NCBI RefSeq assembly: GCF_025947145.1
Contig: NZ_CP109999.1
Location: 1,364,001 to 1,428,000 of the forward strand
Source: Flavobacterium sp. N1994
Lineage (GTDB): Bacteria; Bacteroidota; Bacteroidia; Flavobacteriales; Flavobacteriaceae
Length of the DNA: 64,000 nucleotides
Direction: 5' to 3'
The notes beneath the pieces were generated by a model, which made no database searches, was not told the origin of the DNA, and saw nothing but the letters and a program-made list of their open reading frames with translations. Shown one piece after another: positions 34,294-43,410 of the stretch (its first letter is position 1; the number at the start of each line of letters is the position of its first letter). The position numbers and the translations under genes are program-made.

Positions 34294-34971
34294 ATGAGAA
34301 TAGACATCATTACCATTTTACCCGAATTAATGAAAAGCCCTTTCGAAGCCTCGATTATGAAACGAGCCATTGAAAAAGGTTTGGTAGAAGTTCATTTTCA
34401 TAATTTACGTGACTATACTACCAATAAGCAAAAAAGTGTGGATGACTATCCTTTTGGCGGTGGTGCTGGAATGGTAATGATGGTTCAGCCAATAGACGCA
34501 TGTATTACTCATTTAAAAAGTCAAAGAAACTACGACGAGATAATATACATGTCGCCTGACGGAGAAACATTGAATCAGAAAATGGCAAACACTGCTTCGA
34601 TGTATGAAAATATCATCATCCTTTGTGGTCATTATAAAGGCGTTGACCAAAGAGTGCGCGATCACTTTATTACCAAAGAAATTTCAATTGGTGATTATGT
34701 ACTTTCAGGTGGAGAAATTGGAGCCCTTGTATTTTGCGATGCTATTATTCGTTTGATTCCGGGAGTTTTAAGTGATGAAACTTCAGCTTTGACAGATAGT
34801 TTTCAGGATAATTTGTTATCTGGACCAATATACACAAGACCCGCCGATTACAAAGGTTGGAAAGTTCCAGAAGTTTTAACTAGTGGTCATTTTGCTAAAA
34901 TAGATAAATGGAGAGAAGATATGGCGTATGAACACACGAAGAATAGACGTCCAGACTTGCTTGAAGACTAG
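34294..34971 (+). CDS. trmD: tRNA (guanine-37-N1)-methyltransferase
   Basis: 225 residues with the SPOUT trefoil-knot pattern: [40 protein letters not shown], and the knot loop [21 protein letters not shown]. TrmD methylates G37 in tRNAs to prevent frameshifting. The ribosomal protein L19 gene rplS follows, as in many bacteria, but here it has its own strong promoter. Confidence 0.97.
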   Translation: MRIDIITILPELMKSPFEASIMKRAIEKGLVEVHFHNLRDYTTNKQKSVDDYPFGGGAGMVMMVQPIDACITHLKSQRNYDEIIYMSPDGETLNQKMANTASMYENIIILCGHYKGVDQRVRDHFITKEISIGDYVLSGGEIGALVFCDAIIRLIPGVLSDETSALTDSFQDNLLSGPIYTRPADYKGWKVPEVLTSGHFAKIDKWREDMAYEHTKNRRPDLLED

Positions 34972-34976
34972 ATAAA

Positions 34977-35065
34977 AGAAAAAAGAAACAAGAAGAAAGA
35001 TATTTTTGTTTAAATAAATCCTAACTATTTGATTTCTTGACTCTTGTCTCTTGCTTCTTTTTTCT
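34977..35065 (+). repeat. Long inverted repeat between trmD and rplS
   Basis: AGAAAAAAGAAACAAGA (34977-34993) is the reverse complement of TCTTGCTTCTTTTTTCT (35049-35065) with one mismatch in 17. The 55-base spacer contains further TCTTG and CTTGTCTC repeats. The right arm is followed 9 bases later by the rplS promoter. Confidence 0.7.
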
Positions 35066-35074
35066 AAAATACAC

Positions 35075-35104
35075 TTGCAACTTTAAACTTTTTACTTATC
35101 TTTG
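35075..35104 (+). promoter_or_regulatory. rplS: Flavobacterial promoter of rplS
   Basis: TTG at 35075-35077, 19 bases, TATCTTTG at 35097-35104: both elements and the spacing match. A 64-base leader follows before the rplS ATG. Confidence 0.75.
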
Positions 35105-35175
35105 CCCCCACATTTGACCAACCTCTGGCGAAAACCGTGAATGTTGCTCAGATTTAAACCATAATAATTACAAAA

Positions 35176-35526
35176 ATGGCAAATTTAGTAGATTTCGTTA
35201 ATAACGAATTATCAACAAAAAAAGATTTCCCTGCTTTCGGAGCTGGTGATACTATCACAGTTTACTACGAAATTAAAGAGGGTGAAAAAACAAGAACTCA
35301 GTTTTTCAAAGGAGTTGTTATCCAAAGAAAAGGTTCTGGAATGACTGAAACTTTTACCATCCGTAAAATGTCTGGTGCAGTTGGTGTAGAGCGTATCTTC
35401 CCAGTGAACATGCCAGCTTTACAAAAAGTAGAAGTTAACCAAAGAGGTAAAGTTAGAAGAGCTCGTATCTACTACTTTAGAGAACTTACTGGTAAAAAAG
35501 CAAAAATCAAAGAAAGAAGAAGATAA
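35176..35526 (+). CDS. rplS: 50S ribosomal protein L19
   Basis: 116 residues with all L19 hallmarks: FGAGDTITVYYEIKEGEKTRTQFFKGVVI, GMTETFTIRKMSGAVGVERIFP, and a basic C-terminus (KVRRARIYYFRELTGKKAKIKERRR). It sits at the 30S-50S interface. It has its own promoter and an excellent terminator. Confidence 0.98.
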   Translation: MANLVDFVNNELSTKKDFPAFGAGDTITVYYEIKEGEKTRTQFFKGVVIQRKGSGMTETFTIRKMSGAVGVERIFPVNMPALQKVEVNQRGKVRRARIYYFRELTGKKAKIKERRR

Positions 35527-35546
35527 TTCTAAACTTTCTGTTCATA

Positions 35547-35579
35547 AAAAAAGTCTCGATTTTCATCGAGACTTTTTTT
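35547..35579 (+). terminator. Terminator of rplS
   Basis: AAGTCTCGA (35551-35559) pairs with TCGAGACTT (35566-35574), then a T run. Confidence 0.9.
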
Positions 35580-35697
35580 ATTATATCAATTAAAAGAGGT
35601 TATTTTATTAAATCTTTATTTTTTTAACCTCAAAATAACAATTTGATAATTCAATCGATTTCGCACTGGTTAGCAACCAAAATTCTATCATATTAAT

Positions 35698-35705
35698 TAT
35701 ATTTG
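35698..35705 (+). promoter_or_regulatory. icd: -7 promoter element of icd (TATATTTG)
   Basis: A perfect TAnnTTTG match with a 77-base leader before the icd ATG. The leader contains a short GC-rich patch at 35729-35766 unlike its surroundings. Confidence 0.5.
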
Positions 35706-35782
35706 CTATCGCGAAAATTTTTAAACAACACCCGAGGCGCTGCCGAATTGTATGGAGCGTAGCGGAGTAAAACCTCAACAAT

Positions 35783-37006
35783 ATGGCAAAAATTAAAGTA
35801 GCCAATCCAGTAGTAGAATTGGATGGCGACGAAATGACACGAATTATTTGGAGTTTCATTAAAGAACAACTAGTACTTCCTTATCTAGACTTAGATATAA
35901 AATACTACGACTTAGGCATAGAGCACAGAGATGCTACCAAAGACCAAGTCACCATCGACTCAGCAGAAGCAATCAAAAAATATAATGTAGGTATCAAATG
36001 TGCTACCATCACTCCAGATGAAGAAAGAGTAAAGGAATTCAATCTTTCTGAAATGTGGAAATCTCCCAATGGAACCATTCGTAATATTGTGGGCGGAACC
36101 GTTTTCCGTGAGCCAATTATTATGAAAAATGTTCCTCGTTATGTTCAAGGCTGGACTAAACCCATTGTTATTGGTCGTCACGCTTTTGGAGATCAATATA
36201 AAGCTACAGATAAAGTAATTAAAGGAAAAGGAACCTTGACTATGTCTTTCACCAACGAAGCCGGAGAAACTACTTCTTGGAATGTTTATGATTTTAAAGG
36301 GGATGGTGTGGCCATGTCAATGTATAACACAGATGAAAGTATTTACGGATTTGCTCATTCGTCATTCCAAATGGCATTGACCAAAAAATGGCCTTTATAT
36401 CTTTCCACTAAAAACACCATTCTAAAAGCTTACGACGGAAGATTTAAAGATATTTTTGAAGAAGTATTTCAAAGTACCTACAAAGCTGAATTTGATAAAA
36501 ACGGTATGACCTACGAACACCGTTTAATTGACGACATGGTAGCCTCTTGTATGAAGTGGAATGGTGGATTTGTTTGGGCATGTAAAAATTATGATGGCGA
36601 TGTTCAGTCGGATACTGTAGCACAAGGATTTGGTTCATTAGGATTAATGACTTCTGTTTTAGTAACTCCAGATGGCAAAACAGTGGAAGCTGAAGCTGCT
36701 CACGGAACAGTAACTCGTCATTATAGAATGCACCAACAAGGAAAAGCTACTTCTACCAATCCAATTGCGTCTATTTTTGCTTGGACACGTGGATTAGAGC
36801 ACAGAGGTAAATTAGACAACAATCAGGAATTAATCAATTTCTGCCATGCTTTAGAGCAAGTATGTGTAGAAACTGTAGAAAGCGGCAAAATGACTAAAGA
36901 TCTAGCCATGTTAGTAAAACCAGAAGGTTTAACTAATGCTGATTATTTAACTACAGAAGGTTTCCTTGCTGCCATCAAAGAAAATTTAGATGTTAAATTG
37001 GGATAA
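35783..37006 (+). CDS. icd: NADP-dependent isocitrate dehydrogenase, eukaryote-type dimer
   Basis: 407 residues of the subfamily II (eukaryote-like) form: [46 protein letters not shown], and [10 protein letters not shown] near residue 310 for NADP. It converts isocitrate to 2-oxoglutarate with NADP in the TCA cycle. This form, not the monomeric or E. coli form, is usual in some Bacteroidota. Monocistronic, with a terminator. Confidence 0.96.
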   Translation: MAKIKVANPVVELDGDEMTRIIWSFIKEQLVLPYLDLDIKYYDLGIEHRDATKDQVTIDSAEAIKKYNVGIKCATITPDEERVKEFNLSEMWKSPNGTIRNIVGGTVFREPIIMKNVPRYVQGWTKPIVIGRHAFGDQYKATDKVIKGKGTLTMSFTNEAGETTSWNVYDFKGDGVAMSMYNTDESIYGFAHSSFQMALTKKWPLYLSTKNTILKAYDGRFKDIFEEVFQSTYKAEFDKNGMTYEHRLIDDMVASCMKWNGGFVWACKNYDGDVQSDTVAQGFGSLGLMTSVLVTPDGKTVEAEAAHGTVTRHYRMHQQGKATSTNPIASIFAWTRGLEHRGKLDNNQELINFCHALEQVCVETVESGKMTKDLAMLVKPEGLTNADYLTTEGFLAAIKENLDVKLG

Positions 37007-37024
37007 AACTAATTCATATTGAAT

Positions 37025-37056
37025 AAAAAAAGCGACTTTATTAGTCGCTTTTTTTA
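37025..37056. terminator. Bidirectional terminator after icd
   Basis: AGCGACT (37031-37037) pairs with AGTCGCT (37043-37049), flanked by A6 and T7. It reaches the stop of the gene on the other strand. Confidence 0.88.
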
Positions 37057-37737
37057 TTTCTTTACTTCAAGTTCAACCCCATTGACCCTAAAAATTTTAA
37101 AAACAGCTTTATAGCCTGTATTCAGAACCCATTGTTGATTATTAATCAATTTCTCATTTCCATCAAAAATAGCAAACTGACCTGTATTGGGGAATAGCTG
37201 ACCCGTATTTAAAGCCTCAATTTGAACAATATTTAAACCTACATTTAGTTCAAAAGTGTATCTTTTAAATCCCGCCTCTAGCATAATAAGAGGGATAACT
37301 TTTTCACCATTTAACCAAATGGCAATAGCATCACCATCAATGGCACCATAATCCTTACACGAAATGAATAGGGTTTTAGTATAGACTTTAAATTCTCCAA
37401 AAAAGAAATCACTGTTTTCAACAACACTCGTGAGTCCTTCTGATTTCAATTGGTTATTCATTTTTTCTGTGTACTCTTTTGCAGGGCTAGCAAATTGTTC
37501 TTTTTCAAAGATACTTTTTTCTTCTTCCTTCTTTTTTAGTAAAGAAACACTGGAGGTAAGTTTGTCTTTTTTATCAAAAAGGCTCGGGTAAGTTATTGCT
37601 CTAGAACTAGTAGGCGATACTTTTCCTTTATTATCTGAAATGGGTGCAATATTGATGGTTCTTTTAGGGCTTTCAAATTGCGAATAACCTTTAAAAGAAC
37701 ATAGCAATAAAAATAAAAAAGCAACAACTGCTTTCAT
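37054..37737 (-). CDS. Secreted protein of unknown function
   Basis: 227 residues. Signal peptide ending FKGYSQ. Residues 25-100 are Ser/Lys-rich and probably disordered. Residues 105-227 look like one beta-sandwich (FFFGEFKVYTKTLFISCKDYG, AIAIWLNGEKVI, GLNIVQIEALNTGQ), similar in feel to carbohydrate-binding or DUF-type secreted domains. No active-site motif is seen and no family is recognised. Its stop codon lies in the shared terminator with icd. Confidence 0.75.
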   Translation of the reverse strand: MKAVVAFLFLLLCSFKGYSQFESPKRTINIAPISDNKGKVSPTSSRAITYPSLFDKKDKLTSSVSLLKKKEEEKSIFEKEQFASPAKEYTEKMNNQLKSEGLTSVVENSDFFFGEFKVYTKTLFISCKDYGAIDGDAIAIWLNGEKVIPLIMLEAGFKRYTFELNVGLNIVQIEALNTGQLFPNTGQFAIFDGNEKLINNQQWVLNTGYKAVFKIFRVNGVELEVKK

Positions 37738-37876
37738 GCAGAAACTATTTAAGTTGTAAAAGTATTTAAATTCTACTCAAAAATTGATTCAAATTAACCA
37801 TTGATTAACAAATCATCAGTAACATTACTTATCTTTAAACGTCAAACGGGCAATCAAAACAAAAATCATCAATTAC

Positions 37877-40243
37877 ATGCAACAAAAAATCACCCTATTG
37901 TTACTTTTATTGGTAACAACTATCTGTTTTTCTCAAGAAAAATTTACCCTCAGCGGAACGCTATCAGATACAAAAACTAACGAAACTCTCATCGGTGTAA
38001 ATATCTTTATCCCCCAAAGCAAAGCTGGAGTCACCTCTAACGAATATGGCTTTTATTCCATCACCTTACCTAAAGGAACTTATAAAATTCAAATCAGTTA
38101 TTTAGGATATGAAACAATAGAAGAAACTATTGATTTAACAAAAGACATTAAGAAAAATTTCAACTTAACTGAAACCGGCGAACAATTAGACGAAGTCATT
38201 ATCACAGAAAAAACAGCAACGAACACCCGAAAACCCGAAATGAGTACCAACAAACTTTCCATAGGAACTATAAAAAAGATTCCTGTGGTTTTAGGTGAAG
38301 TTGATGTTTTAAAAGCATTACTAACATTACCCGGAGTAACCAATGCCGGAGAAGGACAATCAGGTTTTAATGTTAGAGGTGGTGGTGCCGACCAAAATTT
38401 AATTCTACTAGACGAAGCAACTATCTTTAATTCCTCTCACGTTTTTGGTTTCTTTTCTGTCTTTAATCCCGATGCTATAAAAGATTTAAAATTGTACAAA
38501 GGAGGTATTCCTGCTCGCTACGGCGGAAGAGTTTCATCTGTACTTGACATTTATCAAAAAGATGGAAACAGCAATAAATTCAGCATGAATGGTGGCATCG
38601 GATTAATTTCAAGCCGATTGTTAGCTGAAGGACCGATTGTAAAAGATAGAGGTTCGTTTCTTTTGGCAGGAAGAGCTTCTTATGCTCATTTATTTTTGAA
38701 ATTATCTAACAATAAAAATTCAGCTTATTTCTATGATTTAAACACAAAAATGAATTACAAACTGAACTCAAACAACAGCTTATTCCTTTCGGGATATTTT
38801 GGCCGTGACGTATTTAGTTTAAGTAATAGTTTTGTAAACACTTATGGAAACTCCACCTTAAACTTGCGCTGGAACCATTTATTTTCAGATAAATTATTCT
38901 CTAATTTATCCTTGATTTACAGTGATTATTATTATGGTTTGGATTTAAATTTATTAGGTTTCTTATGGAATTCAGGCATTAAAAATTACAATATCAAATA
39001 TGATTTCAAACATTATCTAACCGATAAAGTTAAGCTGAATTATGGAGTTAGTGGCATTTATTACAAATTCAATCCAGGAACTATTGAACCCTCTGATGCA
39101 AATTCAGGAATCAATTACAAACAATTAGAAAAGAAGTATGCTTTTGAACCCTCAATCTATATTGATGCCGAACAAAAAATAACAAAAGATTTTTCTATTT
39201 CTTATGGATTGCGTTACAGCTTATTTTATCGATTAGGAAGTTCGACAGTCAATCTTTATCAAAACAATCAAGCGGTTGTCTTTAATTCTGAATTACAGAT
39301 TTATGAAAAAGGAACTCCAACAGGAACACAATATTATGACAATAATAAAGTCATTGAAAGCTTTAATAATCTCGAACCCCGTTTTGCTGCTTCCTATCAG
39401 TTAGATGAAAATCAATCGGTAAAAGCGAGTTATAATCGGATGACACAATACTTGCAATTAATTTCAAATACTGCTTCTCCAACCCCTTTAGATGTATGGA
39501 CTCCAAGTGATCAATATATTAAACCCCAGATTCTAGACCAAGTAGCTTTAGGGTATTTCAGAAATTTTAAAGAAGACAACTATTCCTTGGAAGTGGAAAC
39601 GTTTTACAAAAAAATTAAAAACCGTATCGACTATATCGATGGTGCTGATTTGATTGCCAATGAAGCCATTGAACAAGTAGTATTAAATGGTGAAATGAGA
39701 GCCTATGGTTTAGAAGTCTTATTCCGAAAAAATACTGGTAAACTTAACGGTTGGATTTCCTATACTTTGTCAAAATCTGAACAAAGAACTCCTGGAAGAA
39801 ATGCAAATGAACCTGGTATAAATAATGGAAATTGGTATCGTTCAGGTTATGACAAATTACACAACCTATCTATAACAAGCTCCTACAACTTGAATCCAAA
39901 ATGGACCTTTGGAGCCAACTTTGTATTGCAAACGGGTCAACCTGTAACTTATCCAAACGGACAATATGAATATGGAGGCATTACTATTCCGAGTTACGGG
40001 TTAAGAAATGAAAACAGATTGCCTACTTATCATCACTTGGACATCTCTGCCACTTATACCCCAAAACCAAACAAGAAAAAAGGTTGGCAAAGTGAATGGG
40101 TATTCAGCATTTACAATCTCTATGGCAGAAAAAATGCCGCTTCCATTTCATTTAGACAAAATGTAGATACTGGAGCAAATGAAGCGATTCGATTATCCAT
40201 TTTCGGAGTAGTTCCAGGTATTAGTTATAACTTTAAATTTTAA
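37877..40243 (+). CDS. TonB-dependent outer-membrane receptor with carboxypeptidase-regulatory-like domain
   Basis: 788 residues. Signal peptide ending TICFSQ, then a CarboxypepD_reg-like beta domain (about 25-105: LSGTLSDTKTNETLIGVNIF, GYETIEETIDL), a plug domain (about 115-235: IPVVLGEVDVLKALLTLPGVTNAGEGQSGFNVRGGGADQNLILLDEA) and a 22-strand barrel ending in GISYNFKF, with a terminal Phe as expected. It imports an unknown ligand using TonB energy. The DUF4249 lipoprotein gene follows 4 bases later, a standing pair in this phylum. Confidence 0.94.
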   Translation: MQQKITLLLLLLVTTICFSQEKFTLSGTLSDTKTNETLIGVNIFIPQSKAGVTSNEYGFYSITLPKGTYKIQISYLGYETIEETIDLTKDIKKNFNLTETGEQLDEVIITEKTATNTRKPEMSTNKLSIGTIKKIPVVLGEVDVLKALLTLPGVTNAGEGQSGFNVRGGGADQNLILLDEATIFNSSHVFGFFSVFNPDAIKDLKLYKGGIPARYGGRVSSVLDIYQKDGNSNKFSMNGGIGLISSRLLAEGPIVKDRGSFLLAGRASYAHLFLKLSNNKNSAYFYDLNTKMNYKLNSNNSLFLSGYFGRDVFSLSNSFVNTYGNSTLNLRWNHLFSDKLFSNLSLIYSDYYYGLDLNLLGFLWNSGIKNYNIKYDFKHYLTDKVKLNYGVSGIYYKFNPGTIEPSDANSGINYKQLEKKYAFEPSIYIDAEQKITKDFSISYGLRYSLFYRLGSSTVNLYQNNQAVVFNSELQIYEKGTPTGTQYYDNNKVIESFNNLEPRFAASYQLDENQSVKASYNRMTQYLQLISNTASPTPLDVWTPSDQYIKPQILDQVALGYFRNFKEDNYSLEVETFYKKIKNRIDYIDGADLIANEAIEQVVLNGEMRAYGLEVLFRKNTGKLNGWISYTLSKSEQRTPGRNANEPGINNGNWYRSGYDKLHNLSITSSYNLNPKWTFGANFVLQTGQPVTYPNGQYEYGGITIPSYGLRNENRLPTYHHLDISATYTPKPNKKKGWQSEWVFSIYNLYGRKNAASISFRQNVDTGANEAIRLSIFGVVPGISYNFKF

Positions 40244-40247
40244 TCTC

Positions 40248-41069
40248 ATGAAAAAAATACACTATATATTAATTATACTTTCTCTTTTTTTACTAGCAAG
40301 CTGCCAAGATGTTGTTAAAGTTGACTTAGATACTGCTGCTCCAAAACTAGTGATTGAAGGGTCTCTTCAATGGCAAAAAGGAACTTCTGGTAACGAACAA
40401 AAAATAAAATTATCAACTACTACTGGATTTTATAGCACGACTATTCCAACGGTTTCTGGAGCTATAGTAGCAGTGACTAATAGTGATAACATAACTTTCA
40501 ATTTTACCGAAGAAGTTCCAAATTCAGGCTTATACTTGTGTCACAATTTTATTCCAGAAATGGATAAAACCTATGTCCTGACTGTCATTTTAAATGGAGA
40601 AACTTACACGGCAACAGAATCGCTAAAAAGTGTTTCCCCTATTACGAATATTGTTCAAACCAACGATGGTGGATTCTCAGGAAACGATATTGAAATAAAA
40701 ACATATTATAACGACCCTGGAAATGTAGATAACTATTATTTATTCAAATACAAAGCAAGTAACAATGCGATACCAAATTATGATGTATCAGATGATGAAT
40801 TCTATCAAGGAAACTCATTTTTTGGTTACTTTACTAATAAAGATATAAAAACGGGAGATCACCTTGACATAACTATTTATGGTATTTCTAAACGCTATTT
40901 TGATTATATGAGTAAACTAATTTTGATTTCAGGCGGAAGCAACGGTCCGTTCTCAACACCACCTGCAACCGTTCGAGGTAATATCATCAATCAAACTCAT
41001 CCTGATAATTATGCTTTAGGGTATTTTAATGTTTCAGAAACGGATTTTAGAAATTATCTAATTCAATAA
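40248..41069 (+). CDS. DUF4249 surface lipoprotein
   Basis: 273 residues with a lipoprotein signal (LLASCQD), then the DUF4249 beta domain: KVDLDTAAPKLVIEGSLQW and GETYTATESLKSVSPI. DUF4249 proteins are nearly always encoded after a TonB receptor of the type upstream, and are presumed to be its surface partner, as SusD is for SusC. The ligand is unknown. The pair ends with an inverted repeat at 41079-41154. Confidence 0.9.
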   Translation: MKKIHYILIILSLFLLASCQDVVKVDLDTAAPKLVIEGSLQWQKGTSGNEQKIKLSTTTGFYSTTIPTVSGAIVAVTNSDNITFNFTEEVPNSGLYLCHNFIPEMDKTYVLTVILNGETYTATESLKSVSPITNIVQTNDGGFSGNDIEIKTYYNDPGNVDNYYLFKYKASNNAIPNYDVSDDEFYQGNSFFGYFTNKDIKTGDHLDITIYGISKRYFDYMSKLILISGGSNGPFSTPPATVRGNIINQTHPDNYALGYFNVSETDFRNYLIQ

Positions 41070-41078
41070 ATAAAGGAC

Positions 41079-41154
41079 AAAGTAGGAGGCACGAAGTGGG
41101 AAGTTTTTTTTATACTTTTACACTTCGTGCTTTCAACTTCTAACATCGTACTTT
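41079..41154. repeat. Nested inverted repeat before thiN
   Basis: GCACGAAGTG (41089-41098) pairs perfectly with CACTTCGTGC (41121-41130), and outer AAAGTA (41079-41084) with TACTTT (41149-41154). A T8 run lies in the loop side of the left arm. It may end the DUF4249 transcript and belongs with the other ACGAAGT-type elements in the window. Confidence 0.7.
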
Positions 41155-41157
41155 AAA

Positions 41158-41820
41158 ATGTCCTCACACCATATCGTTCGCGACGATCAAGAACCAGCTC
41201 TCATCATTGCTAACGGTGAAGCTTGCAGTCCTGAACTATTAGGGCAATTACTAGAATGGTCTCCCTTGGTTATTGTTTTAGATTCGGCTATAGAACGAGT
41301 TCTGGAATTGGGAATTAAAATTGATGTCTTATTAGGAGATTTTGACAGGGATTTTGATGCCGAGTATTATAAAGAAAAACAATATCCTATTGAAATTGTT
41401 CACGCACCCAACCAAGACAAAACAGATTTAGAAAAAGCCTTTGATTATTTAATAGAAAAAGGACACAGAGCCGCCAACGTCATTTGGGCAACCGGAAGAA
41501 GAGCCGATCATACCATCACTAATCTAACCAACATCGTTGCTTATAGAAACCTATTGAAAGTGGTTATTTTAGATGATCATTCTAAAGTATATTTGTTGCC
41601 AACAACATTTGAAAAATGGTACACGGCTAACACCATTCTTTCTTTAATTCCTATTGGAAAAGTAACTGGAATTACAACTAAAAATCTTTTCTATTCGTTG
41701 AACAATGAAGAATTAACCATCGGCTACCGAACCGGAAGTAGTAATCATGTATCAGAAGATGGAATCGTTTCCATAACTCATTCCGATGGCGATTTATTAT
41801 TAATGGAATGTTGGGATTAA
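41158..41820 (+). CDS. thiN: Thiamine diphosphokinase
   Basis: 220 residues. Features: IIANGEAC, VIVLDSAIERVLELGIKIDVLLGDFDRD (the conserved GDFDS-like loop, here GDFDR), HAPNQDKTDLEKAFDYL with the DQ/DKTDLEKA motif, and ATGRRADHTITNL with the conserved GxRxDH. The C-terminal thiamine-binding beta domain ends ITHSDGDLLLM. It converts thiamine to thiamine diphosphate. The rlmF and Nudix genes follow closely, so the three are probably one transcript. Confidence 0.92.
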   Translation: MSSHHIVRDDQEPALIIANGEACSPELLGQLLEWSPLVIVLDSAIERVLELGIKIDVLLGDFDRDFDAEYYKEKQYPIEIVHAPNQDKTDLEKAFDYLIEKGHRAANVIWATGRRADHTITNLTNIVAYRNLLKVVILDDHSKVYLLPTTFEKWYTANTILSLIPIGKVTGITTKNLFYSLNNEELTIGYRTGSSNHVSEDGIVSITHSDGDLLLMECWD

Positions 41821-41833
41821 ACAAAAAACACTC

Positions 41834-42793
41834 TTGAAAAAAACACATAATACCACAGAAAAAGCAGGCTTACATCCCAGAAATCCACATCGGTTTCGGT
41901 ATGATTTTGATGCCTTGACTAGTGCTTGCCCTGATTTAAAAAACTTTGTTTCGGTTAATGAGCATAAGGTTGAAACTATCGATTTCAGCAATCCCGATGC
42001 TGTGAAAACATTGAATAAAGCCTTATTAATTTCAAATTATGATATTCAAAATTGGGATATTCCTAAAGGGTATTTATGTCCCCCTATTCCAGGAAGAGCC
42101 GATTATATTCATTATATCGCCGACTTATTAGCCACGACCAATAATGGAACTATTCCTGAAGGAGAAATGATAGTCGGACTAGACATCGGAATTGGTGCCA
42201 ATTGTATTTATCCAATCATCGGAAACGCTTCTTATGGCTGGATTTTCGTTGGAACTGACATCGATGAAAAAGCACTTCAAAACTGTAAAAAAATTATCGC
42301 TGACAACCCAAAACTAATTGAGGTTATCAGTTTACAATTGCAAGTCGAACCAAGATTCATCTTCAAAAACATCATCCTTCCCGAAGATAAATTTGCTTTT
42401 ACGATTTGCAATCCCCCTTTTCATGCCTCTCCCGAAGAAGCTGCAAAAAGTGCTTTGCGAAAAATAAATACTTTAGAAAATAATAAAGTATCGAAACCTA
42501 CGTTAAACTTTGGTGGGCAAAATGCGGAACTTTGGTGTAAAGGTGGAGAGTTAGGTTTCATTACCCAAATGATATACGAAAGTGTGAAGTATCCGATGCA
42601 ATGTTTATGGTTTACGACTTTAGTTTCCAAAAAAGACAATCTTAAAAACATATACAAACTCTTGAATAAAGTGGGTGCTGCTGAGGTTAAAACTATAGAT
42701 ATGGCTCAAGGCCAAAAGACTAGTCGAATAGTAGCTTGGACGTTTCAATCGCCTATTCAACAACAAGAAATGATAAATTCTCTGACTATATGA
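41834..42793 (+). CDS. rlmF: 23S rRNA (adenine-1618-N6)-methyltransferase RlmF
   Basis: 319 residues from a TTG start at 41834. No ATG occurs before the conserved N-terminal block [21 protein letters not shown], so the start cannot be later. Also seen are [32 protein letters not shown] for S-adenosylmethionine, and the catalytic [13 protein letters not shown]. It methylates A1618 in 23S rRNA. It is 13 bases after thiN and overlaps the next gene by four bases. Confidence 0.93.
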   Translation: MKKTHNTTEKAGLHPRNPHRFRYDFDALTSACPDLKNFVSVNEHKVETIDFSNPDAVKTLNKALLISNYDIQNWDIPKGYLCPPIPGRADYIHYIADLLATTNNGTIPEGEMIVGLDIGIGANCIYPIIGNASYGWIFVGTDIDEKALQNCKKIIADNPKLIEVISLQLQVEPRFIFKNIILPEDKFAFTICNPPFHASPEEAAKSALRKINTLENNKVSKPTLNFGGQNAELWCKGGELGFITQMIYESVKYPMQCLWFTTLVSKKDNLKNIYKLLNKVGAAEVKTIDMAQGQKTSRIVAWTFQSPIQQQEMINSLTI

Positions 42794-43371
42794 GTAATCC
42801 AAAAATAGAAATCCTGAAAACCGAAGTGCTTTCAGATAATTGGTACACGCTCCGAAAAATAACGTACAACTATCTCAAAAACGACAGCACTTGGGAAACA
42901 CAAACACGTGAAGCTTATGACCGAGGAAATGGTGCTACCATTTTGTTGTACAATAAAACTACTCGAACAATAATCTTAACCCAACAATTCCGTATGCCAA
43001 CGTATCTAAATGGCAATGAAACTGGAATGCTAATTGAAACCTGCGCCGGGTTATTAGATAAAGACAACCCCGAAGAATGCATCCGAAGAGAAACCGAAGA
43101 AGAAACAGGGTATAAAATCTCTTCTGTAGAAAAGGTTTTTGAAGTCTATATGTCTCCTGGTTCTGTTACGGAAATAGTACATTTCTTTGTCGCCGAATAT
43201 ACGAAAGACATGAAGGTTAACGAAGGTGGCGGTGTGGCAGATGAACAAGAAAATATTGAAGTTTTGGAACTCGACTTTGATAAAGCCTGTAACATGATTG
43301 CCACTGGAGAAATCAAAGATGCCAAGACTATTATGTTGTTGCAACATGCTAAAATCAATGGTTTGATTTAG
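42790..43371 (+). CDS. Nudix hydrolase, NudK/ADP-ribose pyrophosphatase type
   Basis: The ATG at 42790 overlaps the rlmF stop (ATGA), so the two are translationally coupled; an earlier start at 42736 would add 18 residues of rlmF-frame overlap and is unlikely. 193 residues. The Nudix box is [22 protein letters not shown], around residues 86-107. The rest resembles NudK-type GDP-mannose or ADP-ribose hydrolases ([37 protein letters not shown]). It cleaves a nucleotide-sugar or nucleotide-ribose diphosphate; the preferred substrate is unknown. Confidence 0.9.
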   Translation: MSNPKIEILKTEVLSDNWYTLRKITYNYLKNDSTWETQTREAYDRGNGATILLYNKTTRTIILTQQFRMPTYLNGNETGMLIETCAGLLDKDNPEECIRRETEEETGYKISSVEKVFEVYMSPGSVTEIVHFFVAEYTKDMKVNEGGGVADEQENIEVLELDFDKACNMIATGEIKDAKTIMLLQHAKINGLI

Positions 43372-43410
43372 AATGCATTCTTCCTATCTTTACGCTTCTG
43401 AACTTTTGCT

